DNA of 64,000 nt, taken from the NCBI GenBank assembly GCA_036557665.1, contig DATBHG010000005.1:172578-236577 (forward strand), written 5' to 3'. The notes beneath the pieces were generated by a model. That model did not search any database, was not told where the DNA came from, and saw only the letters and a program-made list of their open reading frames with translations. Shown one piece after another: positions 51,363 to 60,037 of this stretch (position 1 is the stretch's first letter; every line of letters begins with the position of its first letter). The DNA is from VAZQ01 sp036557665 (lineage in GTDB: Bacteria; Pseudomonadota; Alphaproteobacteria; Rhizobiales; Xanthobacteraceae). Made by a program: the position numbers and the translations under genes.

Positions 51363-51595
51363 GCGTTGACCTCCGCAGCTTGCCCCGAGCTCGAGCACCC
51401 GAAGGAGCTGTTGCCTGCCGCTCGACGCTAACGTGGACGGCAGAACCGGGTCAAACGCCTGGATTCATTCGATGAAACCGATCGAGCCTGCCCACCAGCC
51501 TTCCTGAGGAGGTCGCGCGCAGCCTGCTTTGCGTGACCGTCTCCAACCATGGCAACGGGCCCGACTTCGCCCGTAGTTTCACGTGCGCGAGATCG

Positions 51596-51757
51596 CTATT
51601 TGAGTGCGGTTTGAATGCTCGTGAAGGTGGTCTTGAGCTTTGTCCCGAGCCCGGTGATCACTGGGATGATTGCAACGGCAATGCCTGTGGCTATGAGCCC
51701 ATATTCTATGGCGGTGACAGCGCGCTCGTCTTTTAAGAATTGCTTAACTCGATGCAT
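51596..51757 (-). CDS. Flp-family type IVb pilin, 53 aa
   Basis: A short gene reading MHRVKQFLKDERAVTAIEYG then LIATGIAVAIIPVITGLGTK shows the Flp/Fap pilin layout: a basic leader, the conserved TAIEYGLIA around the processing/assembly Glu, and one hydrophobic helix. GGAGGGG lies just upstream of the ATG. It would be exported and polymerised by a Tad system, but no cpaA/tad genes are in the window, so it is an orphan pilin. It is antisense to a spurious plus-strand open frame. Confidence 0.88.
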   Translation of the reverse strand: MHRVKQFLKDERAVTAIEYGLIATGIAVAIIPVITGLGTKLKTTFTSIQTALK

Positions 51758-52098
51758 GGCCCCTCCGGTATAAACGCCGCATAAATGCTCGCATAGAAAT
51801 TAGGCAGAATGTCTGACTGAAAACCTAATACCTCCGGAATGGCGCACGCCACGCGCAAGAAGGAAGGAAGGTGGATACAGCGGCTCGACCGCGCACGTGG
51901 GGATTTCACCGCGACCTCGCTCAGCTTCTGCGCGATCTCGGCATCCGTCGAGCTCGGAATGAGCGCCCATGCGATCGCCGAAAAGGGGGCAAACCCGCTG
52001 GGGATCGAGGAGCGCTGCAACTTGATCCGGTTGCCGTGGCGGCTAGCCTTGGCTGATTCGCCCGCCCGCGATTCGTCTGCGAGCCAGCGATCGGATCC
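51758..52098. other. 341-bp intergenic region between the Flp pilin and helicase genes
   Basis: The region must hold the pilin promoter (leftward) and the helicase promoter (rightward). Both strands have open frames here but none has a good ribosome binding site or recognisable protein pattern. No repeat or RNA gene is seen. Confidence 0.4.
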
Positions 52099-54405
52099 AT
52101 GCGCGCCAGATTGCAGCCGCTTTTGCCTCTGGAATTGCCCAGCTCCGCTGAGGCTTGGGCGCTGCGCTTGGCGGAAGCGCTCAACGATCCCACTCGCCAT
52201 TCAGGATTTCTGCCGCTGGCCGAAGATGCCGTCGCGACCTGCCCCGGTGACGGACGGGTCTTGTCGCTCGCGGCCACCGCGGCATTGCTGGACCGGCGCC
52301 CCGACAGGGCGCTTCTGTTCCTGAAGCGATTCTGCAAGCGCTACAAGCCGCGAGCGGCCGAGCATTTGCTGATGGCCTTCGCGCTGTTCCAGAAGAACAA
52401 GCGCGGCGCCGCTCGCGACCTGTTGATTGCTCATGAGCTCACGCAATGGCCGGAGGCGTTTCAGGCTCTCCCGGTCGGCCAGGCGCGCTTTCGTTGGTTG
52501 GCGGACCAGATCAATGCCATCATGGGCCGCGCAGACCGTTACCCCCGCCAGCAATGGCCAAAGCCGGGGACGACGAGCAAAAGCCCGAGCCAGCAGCGGC
52601 GAAGGGCGGCTCGCGTCAAGCAGGGAGCAACCGCGTCAACGCCGACCGCACGAGCTGCGCTGCCCCCCGCCCTGCCGCAGGTCGCGATCGATATTCCATT
52701 CAGAGCCGAGCTCGACCTCGCGCCGCTGATCTCCGCCTCACGGCACCGCCCCGAGCACGACGGCCGCTGGTGGCGCTTGCGTGAGCGCTTCGCCCATCTC
52801 GGCCTGGCGCAAGGCTTCGACGAGCTTCTCTGCCTGCCGCATCTCTCCGGAGTGGAGCCGTTGACGCACCAGATCGAGAGCGTGCGCAAAGTTCTCAAGC
52901 AGTTCCACGGTCGCGTGCTGCTGGCCGATGAGGTCGGCCTCGGCAAGACCATCGAGGCCGGCATGGTGCTCAAGGAATACCTGCTGCGAGGAATGGTCGA
53001 GCGGGTTCTGGTGCTCGTGCCGGCCGCACTGGTCGGGCAGTGGCGGGAAGAGCTGGAGACCAAATTCGGCCTGCCCTGTGCGACGACCCAGGAAGAATCG
53101 CTGCGCGCCGATCCTGATGGTTTCTGGAAGCAAAACCGCATCATCGCATCCATTGCGCTCGCTCGCCGGGCGGAGCACGCGGAACGCCTGCTTGCAAGCA
53201 AGCTCGACCTGGTCATCATCGATGAAGCCCATCACCTGCGCGATCGCTCCAGCCGGAGCTGGAAGCTCGTCGATGGCCTCAACAAGCGTTTTCTGTTGCT
53301 GCTTTCCGCCACGCCGGTCCAGAACGACCTGATCGAGCTTTACAACCTGCTCACGTTGCTCAAACCCGGAATCTTCAAGACGCAAAAGGAATTTCGCTCG
53401 GCGTATATGACGCCCGGGCGCCCTCGCCGGCCGGCTAACCCGCAGCGGCTGCGCGAGCTGATGCGCGGCGCGATGATCCGCAACACGCGCGCGCTTGTCG
53501 CGCTCAAGCTGCCGCGCCGGCACGCGGTCACGATCAGGGTGGACGCGGTGCCGGGCGAGGCGCAGGCATATTGCGAGCTTGCGGACGCCGCACGCCGGCT
53601 GGCGGCGACCGGCGGCCATCACGGGTTCACGCTGCAACACCTGCTGAGCGCTGCGGGATCCTCGCCTGCCGCGGCCGCGAGCGCGGTGGCACGATTCGCC
53701 GCTCGCCATCTGGACGATCCGGGCTGGCAGGCATTGGCTGAACGTTGGGCGGGTATCTCCGCGGGAGGGAAGGAAACGGCGCTCCTCGATCTTCTGCGGC
53801 GAAACCCGGCGGAAAAGAAGCTCGTCTTCGTCCACTCGCGCGAGACGCTCGCCTGCCTCGGAGACCTTCTCGCTCGCAATGGAATTAATTTCACACGTTT
53901 CCATGGCAGCATGACCGGGCCGGAGAAGGACGGCGCAATCGAGGAGTTTCGCACACGCGTCCCGGTGCTTCTCTGCACCGAATCCGGCGGCGAAGGGCGC
54001 AATATTCAGTTCTGCAACACGCTGATCAATTTCGACGTACCCTGGAATCCGATGGCGATAGAGCAGCGCATCGGGCGTATCGACCGCATCGGACAGCATC
54101 GTGAAGTGTTCATCTTCAATCTCGTGACACGGGGCACTCTGGAGGAGCAGGTGCTCACACTGCTGGATGAGAAGATCTCCATGTTCGAGCTGGTCGTGGG
54201 CGAGGTCGGCGCCATCCTGGGCGGCCTGGAGGAGGAAGGGGATTTTGCGAACCTCGTCTTGGATGCGTGGCTCAACACGACCGAGAACGGTCGTGCAGAG
54301 GCTTTGGATCTGCTGGGCCGCAAGCTCGGTGAGGCGCAGTCGCGACACGAGAGCGCCAAGGCGCTGGACGAGGCGCTGTTCGGTCAGGAATTCGAGACCG
54401 CGTGA
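52099..54405 (+). CDS. SNF2/RapA-like superfamily 2 helicase with helical N-terminal region
   Basis: The 768-aa protein has an alanine/leucine-rich, probably TPR-like helical N-terminus (1-150), a basic linker (155-195), then an SF2 motor. The motor has LLADEVGLGKTIEAG (Walker A, about 275-289), DEAH (375-378), LLLLSATPVQND (motif III), HSRETLACLG, and QRIGRIDRIGQ (motif VI, about 656). This motif VI and DEVGLGKT group it with HepA/RapA/SNF2 ATPases that remodel protein-nucleic acid complexes. It lacks RapA tudor-like and other accessory domains. A zinc-ribbon gene follows 7 bases later. The start has no upstream alternative because a stop lies 15 codons before. Confidence 0.88.
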   Translation: MRARLQPLLPLELPSSAEAWALRLAEALNDPTRHSGFLPLAEDAVATCPGDGRVLSLAATAALLDRRPDRALLFLKRFCKRYKPRAAEHLLMAFALFQKNKRGAARDLLIAHELTQWPEAFQALPVGQARFRWLADQINAIMGRADRYPRQQWPKPGTTSKSPSQQRRRAARVKQGATASTPTARAALPPALPQVAIDIPFRAELDLAPLISASRHRPEHDGRWWRLRERFAHLGLAQGFDELLCLPHLSGVEPLTHQIESVRKVLKQFHGRVLLADEVGLGKTIEAGMVLKEYLLRGMVERVLVLVPAALVGQWREELETKFGLPCATTQEESLRADPDGFWKQNRIIASIALARRAEHAERLLASKLDLVIIDEAHHLRDRSSRSWKLVDGLNKRFLLLLSATPVQNDLIELYNLLTLLKPGIFKTQKEFRSAYMTPGRPRRPANPQRLRELMRGAMIRNTRALVALKLPRRHAVTIRVDAVPGEAQAYCELADAARRLAATGGHHGFTLQHLLSAAGSSPAAAASAVARFAARHLDDPGWQALAERWAGISAGGKETALLDLLRRNPAEKKLVFVHSRETLACLGDLLARNGINFTRFHGSMTGPEKDGAIEEFRTRVPVLLCTESGGEGRNIQFCNTLINFDVPWNPMAIEQRIGRIDRIGQHREVFIFNLVTRGTLEEQVLTLLDEKISMFELVVGEVGAILGGLEEEGDFANLVLDAWLNTTENGRAEALDLLGRKLGEAQSRHESAKALDEALFGQEFETA

Positions 54406-54412
54406 GGAGCCG

Positions 54413-55603
54413 ATGGGAGCGCTGCGCGACTTTGTTGCCGACGTTTTGGAAATCGAAGGCGCCGCCGTAGAGCCGGTGGATCCCGATGGGCTGGACATAC
54501 TCGCACCGGAGCCGTTGCGCTCGGCCATGGGATGGCCCGAGCTCACCCGGCTCGGCTTCGGAGCCGTACTCCCGACCGGCGCCACCCCGGTCGGCTTCGA
54601 AGGCGAATGGCTCGACCGGTTCGGCGCGCTTCTTCGCGACCGCGGTCGGTGGGCCGAGCGATATCTCCCGCTGCTCGCGCCGGTGCCGCCGCCGGGCGAG
54701 CCCGAGCGGCTGCTCGATCGCGCCTTCGACCTGCCCAATGCGACATGGCGCTACCGTGGCGCGGCATCCGCGTGGGCGCGATGTCTGCTGCTGCTGTTTC
54801 GTTATACCGCCGTCGCGGATGACAAGCGCGAAGGTTTGCTATGGCTCGGCTTCAATCAAAGCACCGGCGCAGTCCTCGAGGACCTGCTGCCTCGACTGCT
54901 TCATCTGTTGCTCGCAGAGCAGAGCGAGTGGAGAGAGCCGGACCCCGGCATTCGCCATGCCGCAGGCAACCGCTGGGATGCGGCGGCTTTGCAATCGCGC
55001 ATTTCGCCGTTGCTCGAAAGTAAAGTGCGGCGGGAGCTCGAGCCTTTCCTGCGCGGCATGCGACGGCGGCTGGACCGGGATCGCGGTCGCATTCACGAAT
55101 ATCATCAAGACCTGCGGCTCGACGCGCTGAAGCGACACACGGCGCTCGCCGGCGCCGCGAACGACAAGGCGGAAGCAGAGCGCAGGCGCGAGACCCTGCG
55201 GATGGCGGCGATCGAGCGGGAATACGCCGCGAAGATCGAGGACCTGCGCCACAACTACGCACTGCGCGTGACGGTCGACTGGGTTCAGACACTGGAAGTC
55301 TTCCTGCCGGTCCATCGTTACGAGGTGCTCATCAGGCGTCGCAAGGGCGAGAGGCTCGTACCGCTCGACTGGCACGCCACGGTTCGCTCACCTGAGCTGC
55401 CGGTTTGCGAGCATGGGCTGGGGCTCGACCATGTGCGCCTCGTTTGCGATGAGCGGCTTCACCTCACGGACGCCGCCGGACAGGCGCCCTGCGCTTCCTG
55501 CGGCAAGACGTGGTGCCGCGCCTGCGAGCCGGCAAAGTGCCCGCGCTGCGGGGAGACAGAAAGCCGCGCCGAACCGGTCACCCTGCCGCAACAAGGCGCA
55601 TGA
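54413..55603 (+). CDS. Uncharacterised helicase-partner protein with C-terminal zinc ribbon
   Basis: I do not recognise this 396-aa protein. Residues 1-100 are acidic. The middle (about 215-300) is highly charged and probably coiled-coil (RRRLDRDRGRIHEYHQDL; AEAERRRETLRMAAIEREY). The C-terminus has six Cys spaced 2-4-2-4-2 (C360, C363, C368, C371, C376, C379), preceded by CEHG and VCDE, suggesting one or two zinc sites. GAGGAG sits 8 bases before the ATG, and the gene begins 7 bases after the helicase stop, so the two are made together. It probably targets or regulates the helicase. Confidence 0.8.
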   Translation: MGALRDFVADVLEIEGAAVEPVDPDGLDILAPEPLRSAMGWPELTRLGFGAVLPTGATPVGFEGEWLDRFGALLRDRGRWAERYLPLLAPVPPPGEPERLLDRAFDLPNATWRYRGAASAWARCLLLLFRYTAVADDKREGLLWLGFNQSTGAVLEDLLPRLLHLLLAEQSEWREPDPGIRHAAGNRWDAAALQSRISPLLESKVRRELEPFLRGMRRRLDRDRGRIHEYHQDLRLDALKRHTALAGAANDKAEAERRRETLRMAAIEREYAAKIEDLRHNYALRVTVDWVQTLEVFLPVHRYEVLIRRRKGERLVPLDWHATVRSPELPVCEHGLGLDHVRLVCDERLHLTDAAGQAPCASCGKTWCRACEPAKCPRCGETESRAEPVTLPQQGA

Positions 55604-56951
55604 GCGTTCGCAGGTCATCAGCCTGATCGAGCGCCCAGACTGCCTCGATCACCCGATCGGCTTCGCACGAGGGGCATCCCGCCGCAGCGAGATCGCGCAG
55701 CTTCTGTGCAATTTCCGCATCGGTCATCGGCAGGGCAAGGCTGCCGCGCGCGTGCATCACCTCGGCGGTGAATACTTTGCCGCCGGCCGCCGTTGCGCTC
55801 ACGCGTGCGGCGCCGACCGGCATGGCCGGATCGACCTCCGCGTGCACCCGCGCGCGAAAGGCGGCAACCGTCTCCTCCATGATCAGAGGCTCCGAGAACT
55901 CCCGCACGCCCGCCGCGCCGAGCAGAAACACGGCGGCGACGCTGTGATGGATGCTTATCTTGGCATCCCGCTCGTTGCCGACCGGACGATCGGCGCGGGC
56001 GAGCAGGAGGGGATGCCCCGCCACGCTCACCGCCTCGATGTCGTCGGCAGCAAGCGCATGGGTGCGGCGCAGGTCGAAGCAGGCATCGATCACCGGATGC
56101 AGCACGATCCCGCAGGGATAGGGCTTGTAGGTATTCCTGGCGATCTCCCAGGTCTCTCCGAGTGCATCGAGAAGGCGCTCGCGTTTGAGCTCGTCACCGA
56201 AAGCGTGCGCCCAGCCCTGCGGCCCTTCGATCGCGGCCGGTGCCGCGGTGCATCCGGCTTCTGCTGCGATGGCGGCAAGCAGCCCATTGCGCGCGGCATT
56301 TCCCACGCCGAAGCTCTTGGCATCCGTGGCGAGGCTCTCGACGATCCCGGCAGACTGGCTGGCAGCAATCCCGATCGCGTGCGCGATGGCGTGCGCATCG
56401 AGACCGAGCAGCTTGGCGCAGCCGGCCGCGGCGCCGAACACCCCGCAGGTGGCGGTGATGTGGAGGCCGCGGGCGTAATGGCCGGGGGAAACCGCATTGC
56501 CGAGACGGCACGCGATCTCCACGCCGAGCACGAACGCGTGCAGCAGTTGCGGGCCGGCGAGGCCGCGCTCCTCGGCAAGGGCAAACAGCGGCGGCGCCAC
56601 CGGCGCGGTCGGATGAATCACCGTTTCCAGATGGGTGTCGTCGAAATCGAGCAGGTTGGCGCTGATCGCATTTACAAACGCGGAATTGAGGATGTCGAGG
56701 CGCTCGGAGCGCCCGAAGACTGTTGCGCGGGGCGCACCGGCAAGGCCGGCAACGAGACGTATGAGCCGATCGACATCGGGATGGCTCGCCGCGCCCAGCG
56801 AGGTCCCGATCGCATTGAGCAGCGAGCGCTTCGCTTCATGCCGAACGGAGGCGGGAATATCGGCCCAGCTCGACCGCGCGAGGAAATTGCCCCAGGCCGC
56901 GGTGACACTTTCGTTGCCGGCAGCATTCACTGCGCCAAGGGGCCGTTGCAT
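55578..56951 (-). CDS. MmgE/PrpD-family protein
   Basis: The 457-aa protein has the MmgE/PrpD fold pattern: NLLDFDDTHLETVIHPTAPV, LGVEIACRLGNAVSPGHYARG, TCGVFGAAAGCAKLLGLD, QSAGIVESLATDAKSFGVG and YKPYPCGIVLHPVIDA. Family members include 2-methylcitrate dehydratase and cis-aconitate decarboxylase; other prp genes are missing, so the name 2-methylcitrate dehydratase is not supported. Its last 26 bases overlap the end of the zinc-ribbon gene on the other strand. The oxidoreductase upstream (11-base gap) is in the same operon. Confidence 0.9.
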   Translation of the reverse strand: MQRPLGAVNAAGNESVTAAWGNFLARSSWADIPASVRHEAKRSLLNAIGTSLGAASHPDVDRLIRLVAGLAGAPRATVFGRSERLDILNSAFVNAISANLLDFDDTHLETVIHPTAPVAPPLFALAEERGLAGPQLLHAFVLGVEIACRLGNAVSPGHYARGLHITATCGVFGAAAGCAKLLGLDAHAIAHAIGIAASQSAGIVESLATDAKSFGVGNAARNGLLAAIAAEAGCTAAPAAIEGPQGWAHAFGDELKRERLLDALGETWEIARNTYKPYPCGIVLHPVIDACFDLRRTHALAADDIEAVSVAGHPLLLARADRPVGNERDAKISIHHSVAAVFLLGAAGVREFSEPLIMEETVAAFRARVHAEVDPAMPVGAARVSATAAGGKVFTAEVMHARGSLALPMTDAEIAQKLRDLAAAGCPSCEADRVIEAVWALDQADDLRTLMRLVAAG

Positions 56952-56962
56952 CGATCGGCTTT

Positions 56963-58576
56963 TCAGTTGCGCCGGGAACGCCGGCGGCAGTCGGCCAGGA
57001 TGGCCGCAGCTGCGTTGTGACCAGGCGCTCCGGTCACCCCGCCGCCGGGGTGCGCGCCTGATCCGCAGTGATATAGCCCGCGCAGGGGAGAGCGATAATC
57101 GGCGTAGCCAAGAGCCGGACGGGCCCAGAACAACTGGTCGAGCGTGAGCGCACCGTGAAATATGTCGCCATCGAGGAGCCCGAAGCGCTCCTCCAGATCG
57201 AGCGGGGTCAGGGCTTGGCGGCCAAGAATGCTGGCCTTGAAACCGGGCGCATAACGCTCGACCGTCTCGGTCATCAGGTCGGCGACCTCCTCCCGATGAT
57301 CGTTCCAGGAAACTCCGCCCGGCAATTGCGGAGCCACGTGCTGGCAGAACAGGCTTGCGACATGGGCTCCCCTCGGGGCCAGCGTGTCGTCCAGCGTGGA
57401 GGGGATGAGCATCTCGACGATGGGCTCGCGGCTCCATCCGTAGAGGCGCGCATCGCAGAACGCCCGGTCCATGTAGGCGAGGCTGGGCGCGAGAATGATA
57501 CCGGCGGTGTGATGGTCCGCGATCGCGCGGCCGGGCCGCGCGCGAAAGCTCGGCGGCTGCGAGAGCGCGACATTCATGCGGAACGTCCCGGAGCCGCAGC
57601 GCCAGCGCCGCATGCGGCGCAGGAAGGCGGCCGGGAGCACGCTCTCGGGTACGAGCGAGGTGTAGAGCAGCTTCGGGTTGACGTTGGCAGCAACCATTTT
57701 GGCGCGAATGACGTCTCCGCTCGCGAGGACGACGCCCGCTGCCCGATCTTTCTCGACCAGGACCTCCCGCACCGGGGCGTCGGTCCTGATCTCCGCGCCG
57801 AAGCTCGTCGCGGCGCGGGCCATGGCCTCGCTGATCGCTCCCATCCCGCCGATCGCATGGCCCCAGACGCGTTTCTTTCCGTTCACCTCGCCGAAGGCGT
57901 GATGCAAAAGCACATAGGCAGTGCCGGGCGTATAGGGGCTGGCATAATTCCCCACGATGGAATCGAAGCCGAACAGGGCTTTGACCAGATCGCCCTCGAA
58001 CCAGCCATCGAGATAATCGCCCGCCGATCTGGTGAACAGATCGAATAGCGCGTTCAGGGATTGCGTGGACAGCCGGCGAATCCTGTTGCCGAGCCGGCCT
58101 GCTTTCAGTAATTCGCGCAGGGATTTTGGACTCAGTCCGCGCATGAGGTTGGGCGGCGCTTGCAGAACGAGTTCGCGCAGGAGATCGGCAGCGGCGTCGA
58201 GCTCGCGCTCGAACGCATCGTATCGCTCCCCGTCAGCGCAGCTCTGCTTTGCCACCTCGGCTCGCGTGGCACCCTCGGTCGCGAGGAGATAGCGGCCGTC
58301 GAGCGCAGGGACAAAGTTTTGCGCGCGCCGCTCGACAATCTTCAGACCATTCGCAGCGAGCCCGAGGTCGGCAATCACCCTGGGATTGAGAAGGCTCACC
58401 GTGTAGGCCGCGGTGGAATTGCGGAATCCGGGCAGGAATTCTTCCGTGACTGCGGCGCCGCCGACGATGTGCCTTCGTTCCACGACTTTGACTTTGAGCC
58501 CTGCCCTGGCGAGATAGGCCGCGCAGGTGAGCCCGTTGTGACCCCCGCCGACGACGACGACATCGTAGGTTTGCAT
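56963..58576 (-). CDS. PYROXD2-like / phytoene-desaturase-like FAD oxidoreductase
   Basis: The 537-aa protein begins with the FAD loop VVVGGGHNGLTCAAYLA and ERRHIVGGAAVTEE. It has the PYROXD2-type middle AIGGMGAISEAMARAA and ends with the second FAD motif LYHCGSGAHPGGGVTGAPGHNAA. Members of this group are poorly defined oxidases or desaturases. GGAAGAC directly precedes ATG 58576. It shares an operon with the MmgE/PrpD gene and is divergent from the SET gene. Confidence 0.9.
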   Translation of the reverse strand: MQTYDVVVVGGGHNGLTCAAYLARAGLKVKVVERRHIVGGAAVTEEFLPGFRNSTAAYTVSLLNPRVIADLGLAANGLKIVERRAQNFVPALDGRYLLATEGATRAEVAKQSCADGERYDAFERELDAAADLLRELVLQAPPNLMRGLSPKSLRELLKAGRLGNRIRRLSTQSLNALFDLFTRSAGDYLDGWFEGDLVKALFGFDSIVGNYASPYTPGTAYVLLHHAFGEVNGKKRVWGHAIGGMGAISEAMARAATSFGAEIRTDAPVREVLVEKDRAAGVVLASGDVIRAKMVAANVNPKLLYTSLVPESVLPAAFLRRMRRWRCGSGTFRMNVALSQPPSFRARPGRAIADHHTAGIILAPSLAYMDRAFCDARLYGWSREPIVEMLIPSTLDDTLAPRGAHVASLFCQHVAPQLPGGVSWNDHREEVADLMTETVERYAPGFKASILGRQALTPLDLEERFGLLDGDIFHGALTLDQLFWARPALGYADYRSPLRGLYHCGSGAHPGGGVTGAPGHNAAAAILADCRRRSRRN

Positions 58577-58672
58577 GTCTTCCGCTCGATCACCTGGCGT
58601 ACCGCCAAGCGGCTGCCGCATCAGCTCCGGCATCTCCCCCGCACGGCATGATCCATTCGCGCCGCCGATAGC

Positions 58673-59149
58673 ATGCCTGCGAAAATCTCCCCCTCACGCC
58701 ACCTGCGCGTCGGCAGATCAAAAGCCGGGCTGGGCCTGTTCGCTCGCGTGCCCATCCGCAAAGGCCAGTTTATCGTCCGCTACAGCGGCAGGAAGATCCC
58801 GACCGAGACCGCCGACGTGCTCGACACGCGGTATCTGTTCGAGGTCAACTCGCGCTGGACCATCGATGGCGCCACCCGCAGGAACCGCGCCCGCTACATC
58901 AACCACTCATGCCGCCCTAATGCCGAGGTTTATTTCGTCAAGCATGCGATCAAGATCCGCGCGATCAAGAACATCAAGCCGGGCCACGAGATCACCTATC
59001 ACTACGGCCGCAACTACGTCGAGGCGTTCATCAAGCCGGCCGGCTGCAGGTGCCTGGCATGCGCGCGCAAGCGCGCGAGGGAGCGAGCCGAGCGCCGCGC
59101 CCGGTTGCGCCGGCGAGGGGCCAGGCAACGTGCCAAGCGGCGGAAGTAG
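58673..59149 (+). CDS. Bacterial SET-domain protein lysine methyltransferase
   Basis: The 158-aa protein is almost only a SET domain: KAGLGLFARVPIRKGQFIVRYSG, the SAM-binding/catalytic RYINHSCRPNAE (75-85), GHEITYHYG with the catalytic Tyr (about 110-111), and a post-SET cysteine set (C125, C127, C130). The last 28 residues are mostly Arg/Lys and could bind DNA or RNA. Eukaryote-like SET proteins occur sporadically in bacteria, where targets are mostly unknown. It is a single-gene unit. Confidence 0.9.
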   Translation: MPAKISPSRHLRVGRSKAGLGLFARVPIRKGQFIVRYSGRKIPTETADVLDTRYLFEVNSRWTIDGATRRNRARYINHSCRPNAEVYFVKHAIKIRAIKNIKPGHEITYHYGRNYVEAFIKPAGCRCLACARKRARERAERRARLRRRGARQRAKRRK

Positions 59150-59248
59150 GGTGAATTGGACCGGCCGCACGTATCCGCTGCCCGCAACGCAGTTGTGCGG
59201 CATCACCCACCGCAACGGCATCTGCCGCCGCGCGCGCCGCCGTGGAGG

Positions 59249-59944
59249 TCACCACGCATGCTCGCGGCCGTCGTGGTTGAAGAACTTGCCGGAATCGCGC
59301 GGCCCAAGCCGCTCGAGCAGCGCCCGCATGGCCGCCACGCTGTCCTCGACGCGCAACGGCGCACCCGCTCCGCCCATGTCCGTCCTGACCCATCCGGGAT
59401 TGACCACCACGCATGTGATGCCGCGAGCGGCGAGGTCGGCAGCGACGCTGCGCATGGCCATGTTCACGGCTGCCTTCGAGGTGCGATAGGCAATCGAGCC
59501 GCCGGACGTGTTGTCCGTGAGCGAGCCCATTCCGCTGGTGAGGGTGACGATCAATCGCCGCTGGCTGCGCGCGATATGATCGACGAAAGCCTCGACCACG
59601 CGCAACGGCCCCATCGTATTCACTTTGAGGACATGAGCCCAGTTGTCGTAATCGACATGGCCGGTCCGTTGCCCCGATGTCCCCGATACCCCGGCATTAT
59701 TGACGAGCAGGTCGATGGCCTCGTTTCCCACTTGGCCCACAGCGCTGCGCACGCTCCTGGCATCAGTGACATCCATTGGCAGCATCGTCAGCTTGCCGCC
59801 CGAGCCGGCCGCCAATTTCGCGAGCTTTGTCGCGCCGTCGGGATCGCGGCAGGCCGCGAATACCGTCCAGCCCTCGCCAGCGTACTGGCGCGCGAGCTCG
59901 AGACCGATCCCGCGATTGGCGCCCGTGATCAGGACAGCCGGCAT
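59249..59944 (-). CDS. Short-chain dehydrogenase/reductase (carbonyl-reductase-like)
   Basis: The 231-aa SDR has TGANRGIGLELARQ (cofactor), NNAGVSG, catalytic Ser in TLTSGMGSL, YRTSKAAVNM (Tyr/Lys) and VVNPGWVRTDMGG. It resembles the small carbonyl-reductase-type SDRs. It is preceded by an MFS gene with a hairpin between them, so it is probably transcribed alone or by read-through. Confidence 0.92.
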   Translation of the reverse strand: MPAVLITGANRGIGLELARQYAGEGWTVFAACRDPDGATKLAKLAAGSGGKLTMLPMDVTDARSVRSAVGQVGNEAIDLLVNNAGVSGTSGQRTGHVDYDNWAHVLKVNTMGPLRVVEAFVDHIARSQRRLIVTLTSGMGSLTDNTSGGSIAYRTSKAAVNMAMRSVAADLAARGITCVVVNPGWVRTDMGGAGAPLRVEDSVAAMRALLERLGPRDSGKFFNHDGREHAW

Positions 59945-59998
59945 TGGGAGTATTGCGATCCCGGGTGGCTTTTCAGTGCGCGACCGCGTTTGCCTCGT

Positions 59999-60023
59999 AA
60001 GGGCGAGGCATCGCCTCGCCCTT
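59999..60023 (-). terminator. Hairpin downstream of the MHS transporter gene
   Basis: AAGGGCGAGGC (59999-60009) and GCCTCGCCCTT (60013-60023) form an 11-bp stem with a 3-base loop, 14 bases past the transporter stop on the minus strand. Only two T residues follow, so an intrinsic terminator is possible but weak. Confidence 0.5.
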
Positions 60024-60037
60024 TGCTCACGCCTGGT

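Noticed and set aside
51533..51736. A 67-codon plus-strand frame over the Flp pilin region
   Set aside because: The antisense strand encodes a convincing Flp pilin with a strong ribosome binding site; this frame is its shadow.
51839..52324. A plus-strand frame of 161 codons upstream of and overlapping the helicase start
   Set aside because: There is no ribosome binding site or recognisable pattern, and it overlaps the helicase in another frame. A small unknown protein cannot be fully excluded.
52738..54738. A 666-codon minus-strand frame antisense to the helicase
   Set aside because: The plus strand carries all SF2 motifs in order; the minus frame has no recognisable domain.
55578..56951. 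Naming the MmgE/PrpD gene 2-methylcitrate dehydratase (prpD)
   Set aside because: prpB, prpC and prpR are absent and the family is functionally diverse, so only the family name is supported.
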